Shown here piece by piece: positions 46,601 to 56,567 of a stretch of 64,000 nucleotides of DNA. The position numbers and the translations under genes were made by a program. The notes under the pieces were generated by a model. The model ran no database searches and had not been told where the DNA came from. It saw nothing but the letters and a program-made list of their open reading frames with translations. The stretch covers positions 28,496,940 through 28,560,939 of the forward strand of contig CM075940.1 in the NCBI GenBank assembly GCA_038030265.1. The letters are read 5' to 3'. This DNA comes from Corythucha ciliata (lineage: Eukaryota > Arthropoda > Insecta > Hemiptera > Tingidae). The first letter of the stretch is position 1. Every line of letters begins with the position of its first letter.

Positions 46601-49600
46601 CAAAACGGTTAGCCGAGCTCCCACCCATTTTCTTCGAAAACAAATTTGGGCAAACAAAGGATGATAAGGGGCCTCCTAGAGGTTTCCGCTCCGGGCCCCG
46701 ATAGATGGAGCGTGAAGGTCCGCCACTGATCCTGCTACCGCATAATTCACTATGAGGCGGCGGCGGCTTCGTGTGAGCGTTCCTGTGGGGTGCGTGGAGA
46801 AGCCCTCTTAGTACGGGCACGAAGCATGAAATGAGGGGGGGGGGAGAGAGAAAACATTTTATTTTCTTTCTCTTTTCATATCTTCTGATATAAGATTCAA
46901 TTTGTCTTATCCCCCTCCTTCGCTTAAAAATATTTCTAACATTTTGCTGCCCCTTGAAATGTGCCGCCCAGGGCTATGGCCCCGGTAGTCCCCCCTATGA
47001 TCCGGCCCTGGGCCCTTAAGCCACCTCCCTTCAATCCTCAGCACTTGAAGAGCCCCCGAAAGTTTCCCCTCAGCAGCTGAAAATCCTCATTTTTTACAAA
47101 AAAAACTTCCTCGTGAAGTAACTGATGCTTGAACATTATTACCATGATATGAGGTCACCACCATCTCTTGTAACTCCTCTGCTATTCCACTAGTATTCCT
47201 TGAAGCAAAGCAATAAAGATTTTAAGGGGAGGGTCTGTGAGATTCTTCGCGCCAGAGAACGTAGCCCCCCCCCCCTCCCACCCATTTTCTTCGAAATGAA
47301 GTTGGAAAGTTCGGTCGCTGGAATGTCCTACAATATTTTTTCTTGTTTCGCTGTAGGTCCAACATAGAAGAAAACAACTGGAAGCTTGTCAATAAGTTGG
47401 CCAAACAAGCTAGTAGTAGCTGCTCACAAGGGACGTTTGGACCTCTGTGGACTCTTCTTCGGACTACAGCCGAAAGAATCGCCACCTTACACTACCAGCT
47501 GTTCAACAAAGTGGGTGATCTGGTGAAAGAAGTAACGAAATATGCGGACGAACTTCACAAAAAACATAAAACTGTGAGGCTCCATTGCGTCCCCTTTTCC
47601 ATACTTTCCCATATCAGACATTGGAACAAATTACTAGGTCAAAGAGGAGGAGGGTGGAACGCTTGAGGTTGTTCAAGCAATACAATCTACGTCTGTGATT
47701 CTTCAAAAAGCTCGAGACTCTTATACCCAAAAAGGTATTGAACTAGACAAACTAAAAAAAGAAAGTGCCTCGCCCAAAGAGATAGAAAAGGCAGAACAAA
47801 AATTGAAGAAAGCACAAGACGAATACAAAGTTCTCGTTGAGAAATATGCGACTGTTAAAGATGAGTTTGAGAAAAAAATGTCACTATCTTGCAGAGTACG
47901 TAGTATGTTTTAATATGATTTTTGTTTTGTGTGGCTCATAATATTATATTATTTCCAGCATTTTCAAGAGGTCGAAGAAGTTCATTTGAAGCAAATGAAA
48001 GAATTTCTCTCTACCTACGCAGAACTGGTCGAAAATAGCCACGATCTAATGGGTCAAGTCAGTCACGATTAATAATTTATTTTCCGAACATTATTTTAAA
48101 ACGAATGAGTCTATTTCACTTGAAGGTTCATAGCGAGTTTAAAAGGCAGTGCTTGGAAATGACAGTCGATAAACTTCTCGAACACTTCGTTCTCAACAAG
48201 TACACGGGTCTTGAAAAACCAGGTATTTTGACTTCTTCATCCTCCCTTATATCGCTCTTTTAAAGTGAGAGCCTCTCCGATCGCCAGTTCTCTTTTAAGA
48301 TTGGTCCAATTGTTCAGGTGCCCTAGAAGTTGAGAGACTGGGTGATATGGTGACTTCAACTGAAGCGAACAAATCCGCTTCCCCAGCTTCGTCAGCTCCG
48401 GCCAGTCAGGCGACTGTAAAACGGGAAGGTAATTCTGGTATATGGGACAAGTCAAAGCAGTCCCGCCGGGCTACCTCACTCCTCAATATCTTCTTGCCTA
48501 ATTCCCACGGTATGTAATCCTCTTATTCCCCTCGCCTTTTTTTTTAGTATCTGCCAAAAAAACTACATTAAGCGACTTAACGGGACTATCGTGTAAACTT
48601 TTCTCTTATTTCAATTTCGTATCGTATTAATAGTAAGTTTATTTGTCACAGTTTCTTTAGAGTTGTGCACCAACGTGTGATAGTCAATCTGCTCAGTAGT
48701 CACTAATGTGTCGAGGATTGCCGCCGTAGAGCACAGTTACTTATTTCTTCCTTTCTATTCCTACTGTACTGCGTTCATCAATGGCGATCTATCTTATTTT
48801 TTCACTCTATTGGCCAGGAGATTTATCAGCTTCGCATGATACTTTCTATCATTGGGCCGGGGAAGTTACGATTTTTTAGATACTCCAAGTCGATTTTCCC
48901 TAGAGTGCCTCTTCGGTCGATGACCCTAATTCTCATTCATACATTTTTCAGGAGAAGAGTGGGAGGAGGGGAGTCACGTCGTATCAAATACAGTTTGATA
49001 GAGTAAAAATGGGAGTTTTTAAATATTGTTTATTCGACTGTTGTACCTGCCTCTTACAATTAGAGCAGACCGCGATTGAACACCCAAAAATAACTTATTT
49101 AGGGGTTTATGGCCCCCTCCTCCTTGTCGACACAGTAAATTAACGTTTGAAATTCTCGCTATTTTTTAATTGAGGAGTTGGGCTACATCGCTTTTATCGT
49201 TCATGATTCAATTCAATAATCAACTGATGCTTAATTAAGAGTTACAAGCACTACCTTACAATTCTTTAGTTGGAATGAAGCACATGCCATTATATTGTGG
49301 CGTCAAACACACAACCATCTCATCTTTCTTAACTCGATTTTCTGGAAATTGATGACTCGTGAGAATGGTAGCTAAAATCGATGTCGGGTTTTGGCTTCTT
49401 TCCCCTATATCTCTCTACGAGAAATCAATTTCACAGATTTAAGTCACTCTTAGTGTCATAGATCGTGGTGAGGCATTGCTCCTAGTCTCTTGTGTCGCTG
49501 AGGTGTGTGTGGCGGTGTGGTCATGATGTGTTGCAGGCAAGGACAATCCATCCGCATTGGTTACATCTGCACCTACCAGTCCATTACCTCCAGACACTTC

Positions 49601-52600
49601 TACAATCTCTCGGCAATCCCTCAGAGGATCGAAATGTAATTAATTTATTTATCTTTTTTTTCTTAAAAAAATATTCCCGGGGGGTACGAGAAATCGATAA
49701 GATTTTTAACCATTCGCACATCTAACTGAAGGGCTTACGGTTTTTTGGTGGGTTCTATATTCTCGATGAGCTCACTTTAATTTCGTTAGGAAGATAGGTG
49801 GTGTAGTGTTTTTTTTTCAGCTTTTCGATTGCGAGGAAGTTAACGGTACAGTCAATGTTGTTGATCACTGGATCTAGATTGATTCCATCTTGAGGGTTTC
49901 ATTGGTAGGAAAAAAACGGTGTAATATTAAATGTTAATTGACTTCGAAAAAGGTAATAATTACAGCTGTAAATAATTCCTTGTATAATCCATGTCTCTAA
50001 TAATTAGCGCTCCCGTTGTTCGCTGTTGGACACATTCCTACTACTGATCTTACGTTTCTATACGCCAATACCTATTTTCCTTCACTATTCTATTTCTCTG
50101 CATATTGCGTCGTATGTGAACACTTTACCCTCAAACTGAAACTCACCATTTTACCCTCCCTCCCTTTTGACGCTCAGGTGGGACTGATTTGATACTCCCA
50201 AAATCTAGTTAAGGTCTTTTTTGAGAGAGCATAATAATAATAATCTCTTTACGCTGTTTTTTGCCATTATATGCTTGCCAGTATGCGTTTGCGTTATTGA
50301 TTCCAAAAAGCAATCGCTTATCGGATAAAATAATTAGCCTTCTGTTTTTTATTTTACAAATACTAATAGCAAGTTTTGTAACTGTCAGTTTTTTTCTGTT
50401 CACCTGCTGGCAGATGTGTGCGATATTGCGTCACCAACAGGCATTTCTGCTTGGACATCAGGCTAGTTTGTACTATTTAATTCGCACTTATTTGTGTTTC
50501 ATTTACAAGTTGTAGTCGGGCTAATTAGTTTTTGAGTATTTTATGGGGGGGGGGATGTCAAATTGATAATTTTATTTGTGTGATTGAAGCGTGTTGTATC
50601 GTTTTTAATTGCTGTTGTCAAATTTAACCGCATTTTCTGCATGGAACCTTTCTTCCGTCAGAGATTTTGTTGTTTCTGGTTCTTAGCTTTTTGTTTGTGA
50701 TTTTTTCATGGACAAAAACTATCAGGGTTTCTGCGGAGTCGAAGGGATAAAAAGAAGGAAAAAAAAGGGAAGAAGAAAAAAGACAGTACACCGCCTGATA
50801 ACACGAGTAGTAAGGAAGACAAATCAGACGTGTAAATATCAATCTTTGAAAGAAAGAAAAAAAATCCTAGTTTAATTTCGTCAAAAATTAATTGGCCTGT
50901 GTCCCGTAAATCAGGGAAGAAAAAGAAGAGCCTGCGAAACCCGCAGCTAGTGCTGAAGTGGACGATGAAGGTTACTGTGTTCGGCCTAAAATGGACACGT
51001 GGGAGATCGATAAAAGTAGTTTCTATTCAAGTTCTGACACTGACTCAGGTGGGTTGAACATTTTTTTGAAGTGATGCTGTGTAATTTCAAGAGATCTTTT
51101 TCATTTGCGCAGATGAAGAAAGAGAAAAAAAGATCAGGGTGGAAATAAAACCACCCCTTAGTAATGGGGCTGGTCCTATTAGCGCTAGCGTTGATGAGCT
51201 TCGAGCTACTGTTGAGAACTTATCTCTATCGCCGTTAGGAGGTGTTGTACCTGTGAGTGGTTTTTCAAAATGAGCATTTCGATTGAGCACCGTCCTAACC
51301 TTGAAGCCCATGAATCCCTACCCCTTCAATTTTTCTAAATCAAATCTAAATTTTGGGGGGGGGCAGGCTTGGGTGAACTACTCTGAATTTTCTTTTCATT
51401 ACTCAATTTCCAAGTACATTTCTCCCACCTAGAAACTAGTGAAAACGTATATTTAGTGAATCCCGTGATAGTTTCACAGCTATTTTTTTAATTCTCACGA
51501 GTGAAATCCTACCTACTGGAAGATCACTGGTCACCTTACTCCTCTTTATAAGTGGCTTGCGTCGTATCTTTTAATCATGTTTAACTCGTATGGTGATCAA
51601 CTTACAGGCTCGACGATCGAACAACAATAGCAGTAGTCACATGAAAAGATCACAATCAGTGTCTCAACAGATTGGAGGGTGCGTTTGGAGAGAGAAATAT
51701 GGGTAGTACATGTGCTCATGTTAATGATATTCCGTTTTCAGGAAAACTTTAAGTGACATTGCAAACTCCAACGTTGTTCTAAGTCCAACCGGGTCGAGTG
51801 CGTCTACACCAACAGGCAATCATCCGTACGCTCCATTGCAAAGTCCGACTCCTCCAATAACAGCGACGACAAATAAATACGCGGGTAGGTTCACTCGTAT
51901 CCAACAACTCACGTCCATTTTCAATAGCTTTTATTCTCAGAATTGGGAGACATATTTTCTGAAATTGGGGAAACGAAAGGGGCGACCACTCAAAAACGGC
52001 ACGCTTCCACACCTACATCAACATTCGCCATTCCAAGGCCTCCGTCTCGTCGTAGTGAGGTCCGCAGAGTTTTGAATTAATCGTATGCATACTTTTTGAA
52101 GCAAATCCGTTTTGTGCGCGTGCAATTATTAGGGCGGGGTTCGAAGTCCGATTCCTTCGCAAGCCGATAGTGTCGAATTCAAAGCATCTAGCATTCCCGT
52201 TGGATCATCGAGAGGCCCCTCGCCACTTACAATCGGTATGGCTGATACGATCCCCCTTGCTGTGGCTTTTCACGAAATCATTCACTCCTACTTTAAGGGC
52301 ACTGATGAAGAGAAGTACGAATGATGTTTGATTACTAATTTGATTATCTGCTGTGATTTAACAATTTCGTTCAGGTGCCAGGTCAAACTATGCGGGGATA
52401 TGATGGTCTCCTTTCCTGCAGGCATCGTTACCATTTTAGCTAATAATCCAAACCCCGCTCAGTTGTCTTTCAAGTTGCAAAATTATCAAAATTTGGAGTG
52501 TGTTGTTCCGAATAGACAGCTTATTAACATTAACTCGTCAGTATTATTAGATATAATTTTCTGTTTTGTCTGATGTTTTGATTTTAATGGATAATATTTC

Positions 52601-53660
52601 TAGTCAAAGTTCTGTCGAAGATCCTTTGTTTGATTTTGACATGACAGCTCTAACCTCTTTGTTACGAAAACAGTACGAACAAAATCCGTCTGCTTCGTAC
52701 TTCAATGTCGACATACTTAAATACCAAGTTGGTTTTCTTTTTTTCCCTTTTGTCACTGTCACTTGATTGTTTATCTTCCATCTAGATTAAGAACAAAACT
52801 GGTGCTGAATCATGCCCTTTGCAATTGGTGGCTTACTGGAAATGTGAGCAATATCATACGGATCTGAAAATCGACTATAAATATAATTCGCACGCCATGG
52901 CTTCGCCATTTCCCTTGGCAAACGTGGCAGTAACAGTACCAGTGGATGGCGGAGTTAAGAACGTTCAGTCCAAGCCTACTGCACTATGGTAATCTCAATC
53001 TTGATACTCTTTGTTTCGTTATTCTCATATATTGTATTGCTTTCAGGGTTCAGGAGGGTCAACGAGCGCTATGGAAATTCTCTGAGTTGTCGCAGCACGC
53101 CGATAAAAGCGTTGGATCTCTGAAAGCTCGTTTCGAAGTGACTGACGGTCCCAGCGCTCCTAGCATGATTGGGGCCAGTTTCAGCTGTGAAGGAACCACA
53201 CTTTCGGGCACAGATTTCACCCTCGTTGGCCACGGCTATCGGATCTCATTGGTTAAACGTCGATTTGTTTCCGGTGCGATACATTTATTGTTTAAAACGC
53301 GCTTTTAATTGGACAAGAAAGGGCTGAAACTAAAGGGATATGCGTCCACGGCGCATTTTTAAAACGAGTTGATGGTGGAGAGGGGATTCCTTGCTGGCTA
53401 TGCTATAATTAGGGTGATCAGATTTTTCCCAGACGAAAGAAGGACCCAAATTTTATAATGAGGAAGAAGAAATATTATGGTGGGGGGGAACTGTTGAGAA
53501 TGATGGAGGAGAAAGGACGGAGAGGCCACTAATTCTACCCACTGCCTCGGCCACTGATCCTAGTTCGACTATTCAGCCACTTATTCTAATTAGGGCATGA
53601 CCAAAATTGTCATTTGCCAAATTGCCAAAACACGCAATTGGCTTTTAAAGGAGCCAAAAC

Positions 53661-53695
<35 letters not shown>

Positions 53696-55374
53696 TTTTT
53701 AACGGGGAGGAAAGCCCAGAAGAAACTATCTCCTACCAACTCGACCTTTAAGATCTATGGTGTCCCCTCAGGTTGCCCTGCAAAGGAAGACGCTAGTTTC
53801 CAAGCGTCCTCCTCCACCACTCCTTAACGAAGTTGAGGATATTCCCCGTAGCCATACTGGAGTTGTCTTCCGGTTGAAGCACATTATTTCCAAGATGGTG
53901 AAAGCGTAACCGCCCCAGAGCCTCGCACTCACACAGTACGTGCTCTGCTGTATCCACGGCCAAGTCGTACAATCTGCAAATGTCCGTGACAGACTTCTCC
54001 ATTAGTCTGAGTTGTATCTAAGGGCACAATGTCCCGTTAGCATCCCCACCAAGATCCTTAAGTCTTCTCGACTCAGAGAGATCAGGCCCTTCTCCGATCG
54101 TCCCTTTAGTGACAAAGAGCTTGGCCTGCCTGAGACCTGGCTGTCTAACCCAGTAACCACGCCTGCACCTGCTGCGGTGAATGAAAATAGTTGCAATCTA
54201 TGGGAATTTTCACGAGGTTTCCGAAAATGTGGTCATAAATGTATTTTGGTCAAGTAAAAGGTCCAGAAATTTATTTTTTTCAGGAAAAATCGCCGAAATT
54301 TCCAAAAAAGCAAAATCGCTCTTTCTCTGTGGGAAATCCAAATCCTTACCCTTAACAACAATTAGCGAAAAATTGGAAATACGCCCTTCGTGCTCTGATA
54401 AGGCTATATATCACGAGACAAATCAAACAAAAAGAGCGAAAGGTACCAGCCTTGAGGTGTCCTCCTTTCAGTCATCACCCCTCACCAGCGTGGCATTCAC
54501 CCACCCATTCCTCAGCATCGCCTCTATCATGTCGATCACAAGGACTCCAAAGTCTTTCAGTGCTCTTACCTGTGCACTCTCGTGAGACGTTGTTAAAAGC
54601 ACCCTCAATGCCAATAAACAATCACAAACAATGCACCTCAACTGTCCTCTACCAGCTCCCTTTCTTCCTCGGGCAGGATGTCCGCCTAAAACCATTATTT
54701 CCGACTGTGAATACCCTAGATATCACGCCAACAGGCCACCAGTCTTCCTTTGCATCTCCCGATGTCAACGAATCGTCACCAAGTCTGAGAATAGGCATTT
54801 TAGGTGTTCTTACCCCTCTCCCCATCCAAACTGGAAAAATTCTTCATTTCAAGGCCTCCAACCTCGCCGTCGCCGCGAGAAACGATTCTCGCGAACAAAC
54901 CACCTCGCGCACTTTCCGTTAAACGAAACCGCGGAAAGATAACATTTTTCTCCCCCTCCCCACAAAAAAACGGAAAATTCGAAGCGGTCCCACAAGGAAC
55001 ATGATGACCCGTCAAGTCCACAGTTTCGTCCTTGGTCCCACGCTCCGAACCTTGGAATGGCTTCGATGGTGTCCATGTGCAAAACAGCCACGAGGTGTGG
55101 CCTTCACGTTGAGTTTCAACCGTTGTGCCTATAGTAGTCCCAAAAGTATTTTGGTCCATCTCCCGGACGGTCCTTACCAACAACGGGGTAAAATTAAGCA
55201 CCTTCTCACTCAAATGATCGATCGAAAAACTCCCTTAGTTCTTTTCCCACAATAATTCGGCATTCTCATTTTTTTTTTTTTTTTTTCGCGTTGTGCGCAG
55301 GAAGATACATCTGTCACGGGGGAGACTCTGACTCGAAGTTTCGCTACTCGATGCCTTCAAATCTGGATTGCTAG
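40684..55374 (+). CDS. FCHO: FCHO: F-BAR and mu-homology domain endocytic adaptor (19 coding exons)
   Basis: This gene encodes the FCHO/syp1-type nucleator of clathrin-coated pits. It bends the plasma membrane and recruits AP-2 and Eps15/intersectin. Exons: 40684-40713, 41028-41119, 47357-47573, 47638-47895, 47959-48057, 48126-48222, 48318-48509, 50726-50831, 50915-51048, 51113-51252, 51608-51678, 51742-51884, 51941-52059, 52133-52314, 52375-52536, 52604-52727, 52786-52988, 53047-53273, 55301-55374. All introns are GT-AG and phases agree, giving 889 residues and a TAG. The F-BAR domain (1-265) starts [21 protein letters not shown] basic linker and the acidic AP-2 activator-like segment ([12 protein letters not shown], near 400) follow. 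The mu-homology domain (about 604-889) includes [12 protein letters not shown] and ends RRFVSG plus a short last exon. Exon boundaries are inferred from splice signals and homology. No disabling changes were seen. Confidence 0.92.
42534..43539. mobile_element. hAT-like non-autonomous element in FCHO intron 2
   Basis: The left end starts CAGTGGCAGATCTAAGCC. The right end, on the minus strand, starts CAGTGGCAGGTTTGGGG. The inverted 9-10 bp and the 1-kb size fit a MITE or deleted hAT copy. The flanking octamers (CCATCACC and CGCACTAC) do not match, so the pair may not be from one insertion. Confidence 0.5.
44278..45783. mobile_element. hAT-like element carrying family-2 repeats in FCHO intron 2
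   Basis: The left end reads CAGTAGCGTACCGAGGTGGG. The right end, on the minus strand, reads CAGTAGCGTAACTAGAG. Between them are a short run of family-1 units and about 1 kb of family-2 units. No transposase is present. Flanking octamers do not match, which leaves open a nested or rearranged origin. Confidence 0.55.
44560..45520 (+). repeat. Degenerate repeat of about 30 bp, family 2
   Basis: About 30 diverged units with the core CGAAATTTGGTTTTGAAAG then AGCCAAATCCG. It differs from family 1 in sequence but has a similar period and the same kind of location, inside a hAT-like element. Confidence 0.75.
46150..46728. mobile_element. Remnant with family-1 and family-2 units and a CAGTGGCGGACC-type end
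   Basis: Family-1 units in reverse orientation (46150-46420) and a few family-2 units (46400-46520) precede a GC-rich segment (CTCCGGGCCCCG). The end, on the minus strand, reads CAGTGGCGGACC, the same end as the left terminus of the composite element at 35606 with one base changed. The left terminus was not resolved. Confidence 0.5.
48510..50725 (+). other. FCHO intron 7
   Basis: 2.2 kb without a recognisable gene or repeat family. Most likely unique intronic DNA. An alternative 5' splice site for the preceding exon lies upstream at 48429. Confidence 0.55.
53662..53700. repeat. (ATT)n tract
   Basis: About 11 ATT units. In context it is the 3' tail of the antisense LINE rather than an independent microsatellite. 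Confidence 0.85.
53662..54200 (-). pseudogene. LINE 3' end (zinc-binding tail and AAT tail), antisense in FCHO intron
   Basis: On the minus strand the frame gives [20 protein letters not shown]. After a frameshift near 54002 it gives [20 protein letters not shown] and [12 protein letters not shown], the C-x-x-(C)..H..C tail found after RNase H in I/R1-type LINEs (one Cys replaced by Tyr). It ends in an (ATT)n tract at 53662-53700, which is an AAT tail in the element's sense. The 5' part is truncated or decayed. Confidence 0.72.
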
Positions 55375-55927
55375 CACTCGCGTATTATTGTTAGTTGCGA
55401 CGGGCCGTATTAAAGGAAACAAATTTTTTTGTAATATTGTGTACATTTACCGGATGACAAAAATGTAACCATCACTATTATTGCAATACAACGGCAAATC
55501 TTCTCTGTTATCGTTTTATCAAGTATAATCAACTTTTACTCTCGCTATATATATGTATATGTATATTGTGCAATTTTATGTGTATATTTTTATATGAATG
55601 AAAGGATACATGCTATAGAAATTTTTAGAATAATTTCTCTAAAACATTGTATTTTTTGTATTGATGCTCCTAGGAAGTATGAAAACCGATCTTGCGCTCG
55701 GTTTTCACATACCACGAATGACCTGTCTTATTTTCGACGAGCGATCAGAGCACTTGACGCCATTTGGTTTCAATTTTGTTTATAAATAGAATGAGTATTC
55801 CTAGTCTTGATTAAATGCCTACTAGTGACGTGTCAGCCTTTCTTCACCGCTGAATACGTGATTTCTTCCAACATGGCATTACGTATTTTAAGTCAAAATT
55901 CGAAGAAATAATTTTGTGATCACATAT
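55375..55927 (+). other. FCHO 3' UTR and downstream DNA
   Basis: AT-rich 3' region with a (TATA/TGTA)-type stretch at 55545-55570. There is no canonical AATAAA on the plus strand close to the stop. GATTAAATG near 55810 could serve as a weaker signal. A strong hairpin lies at 55677-55712. Confidence 0.5.
55677..55712 (+). promoter_or_regulatory. Stem-loop in the FCHO 3' region
   Basis: GTATGAAAACCGA and TCGGTTTTCACATAC are complementary along 13 bp except for a 2-base bulge, with the 8-base loop TCTTGCGC. It could act as an RNA element or a transcription pause/termination structure, but function is unknown. Confidence 0.45.
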
Positions 55928-56291
55928 TTATTCATCGCCCTTTCTTTTGTATTCTTCTGTTTCACAACACTGCTCCAATGAAGCCGAAAATGACTTAGGT
56001 GCTTGCTTAGTCGACCGTCCTTTCTTAACAAAATAGAGGTTTTTAATTATTCTCACCATTCTCGAAAAATTCAAGTGCTCAGGATTAACTAAATTCAGTG
56101 CTCTACGTGCATACTCCGTGTTTGTATAAATTTCCATTTTCGTTAGGATCTTCAGTATGCTTGGGCAGATTTGGCGTGCCTCTCCATAACTTTTATTCCA
56201 CAATTTCTTATTTTTATTATGCAAAATACTTGGTAATTGACAAGTATTACTGATTTTTGGTAGAGTTGAAATACCTCGAGAGAATTCGTTA
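55928..56291 (-). CDS. Putative terminal exon of an unrecognised gene
   Basis: The minus-strand frame is open for about 120 codons and ends at a TAA (55928-55930) that overlaps an AATAAA poly(A) signal. The peptide (ICPSILKILTKMEIYTNTEY, ARRALNLVNPEHLNFSRMVR, KNLYFVKKGRSTKQ) has balanced, protein-like composition. I recognise no family. The upper edge is uncertain: acceptor-like AG dinucleotides lie near 56251 and 56276. A possible first exon is at 56430-56567, but its phase does not join directly. The arrangement is tail to tail with FCHO. It could still be a chance frame. Confidence 0.35.
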
Positions 56292-56429
56292 TTATTGTAA
56301 TATGTTATTGTTAGCCAATTAACATTTTATGTAATGTAAATGAAGGCATGTATTTCAGATTGTAGTTGATTATAATTGCATGCTTTTGTGCTGCGTTGCG
56401 GTCTTGATAGATTTTGAAGGGATTGTTAC

Positions 56430-56567
56430 CTTCAAAAAAGTGGAGGCTCCTGATCCTCTGGCCAGGGCATTCGCAACTGTGGAAAGATGGTGAGGTTTGA
56501 AGGGGAGAGACGTGGCTATTTGATTTCGTTGCAAGCGAACTAAGTGCATTTGTTTAAAATTCTGCAT
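56430..56567 (-). CDS. Putative first exon with mitochondrial-presequence-like peptide
   Basis: An ATG at 56565-56567 (minus) opens 46 codons up to a donor (AAG then GTAAC). The peptide starts MQNFKQMHLVRLQRNQ and has no Asp or Glu but several Arg, Lys and His, as in mitochondrial targeting sequences. It could belong to the same gene as 55928-56291, but the splice phase (0) does not match the visible acceptors, so the link is tentative. Confidence 0.22.

Larger units (their letters stand above)
41120..47356 (+). other. FCHO intron 2, filled with transposon remnants
   Basis: At 6.2 kb this is the largest FCHO intron. It contains a hAT-type terminus CAGAGGTTCTCAACC at 41603, a hAT-like element at 42534-43539, one at 44278-45783, a further terminus ending at 46728 (CGCCACTG), family-1 repeats at 44310-44470 and 46150-46420, and family-2 repeats at 44560-45520. 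CTCCCACCCATTTTCTTCG occurs twice (46618 and 47276). No exon of FCHO or another gene was recognised in it. Confidence 0.7.
53274..55300 (+). other. FCHO intron 18 with an antisense LINE remnant
   Basis: The last intron separates RRFVSG from the final 24 codons. It contains a minus-strand LINE 3' end at 53662-54200 and a T-rich tract just before the acceptor at 55300. Open frames at 54452-54942 and 54800-55213 overlap on opposite strands and match nothing I know. They could be decayed upstream parts of the LINE. Confidence 0.6.

Noticed and set aside
54452..55213. Overlapping open frames of 100-156 codons on both strands in FCHO intron 18
   Set aside because: No recognisable motifs and mutually overlapping; may be decayed LINE sequence upstream of the identified 3' end but I cannot support it.
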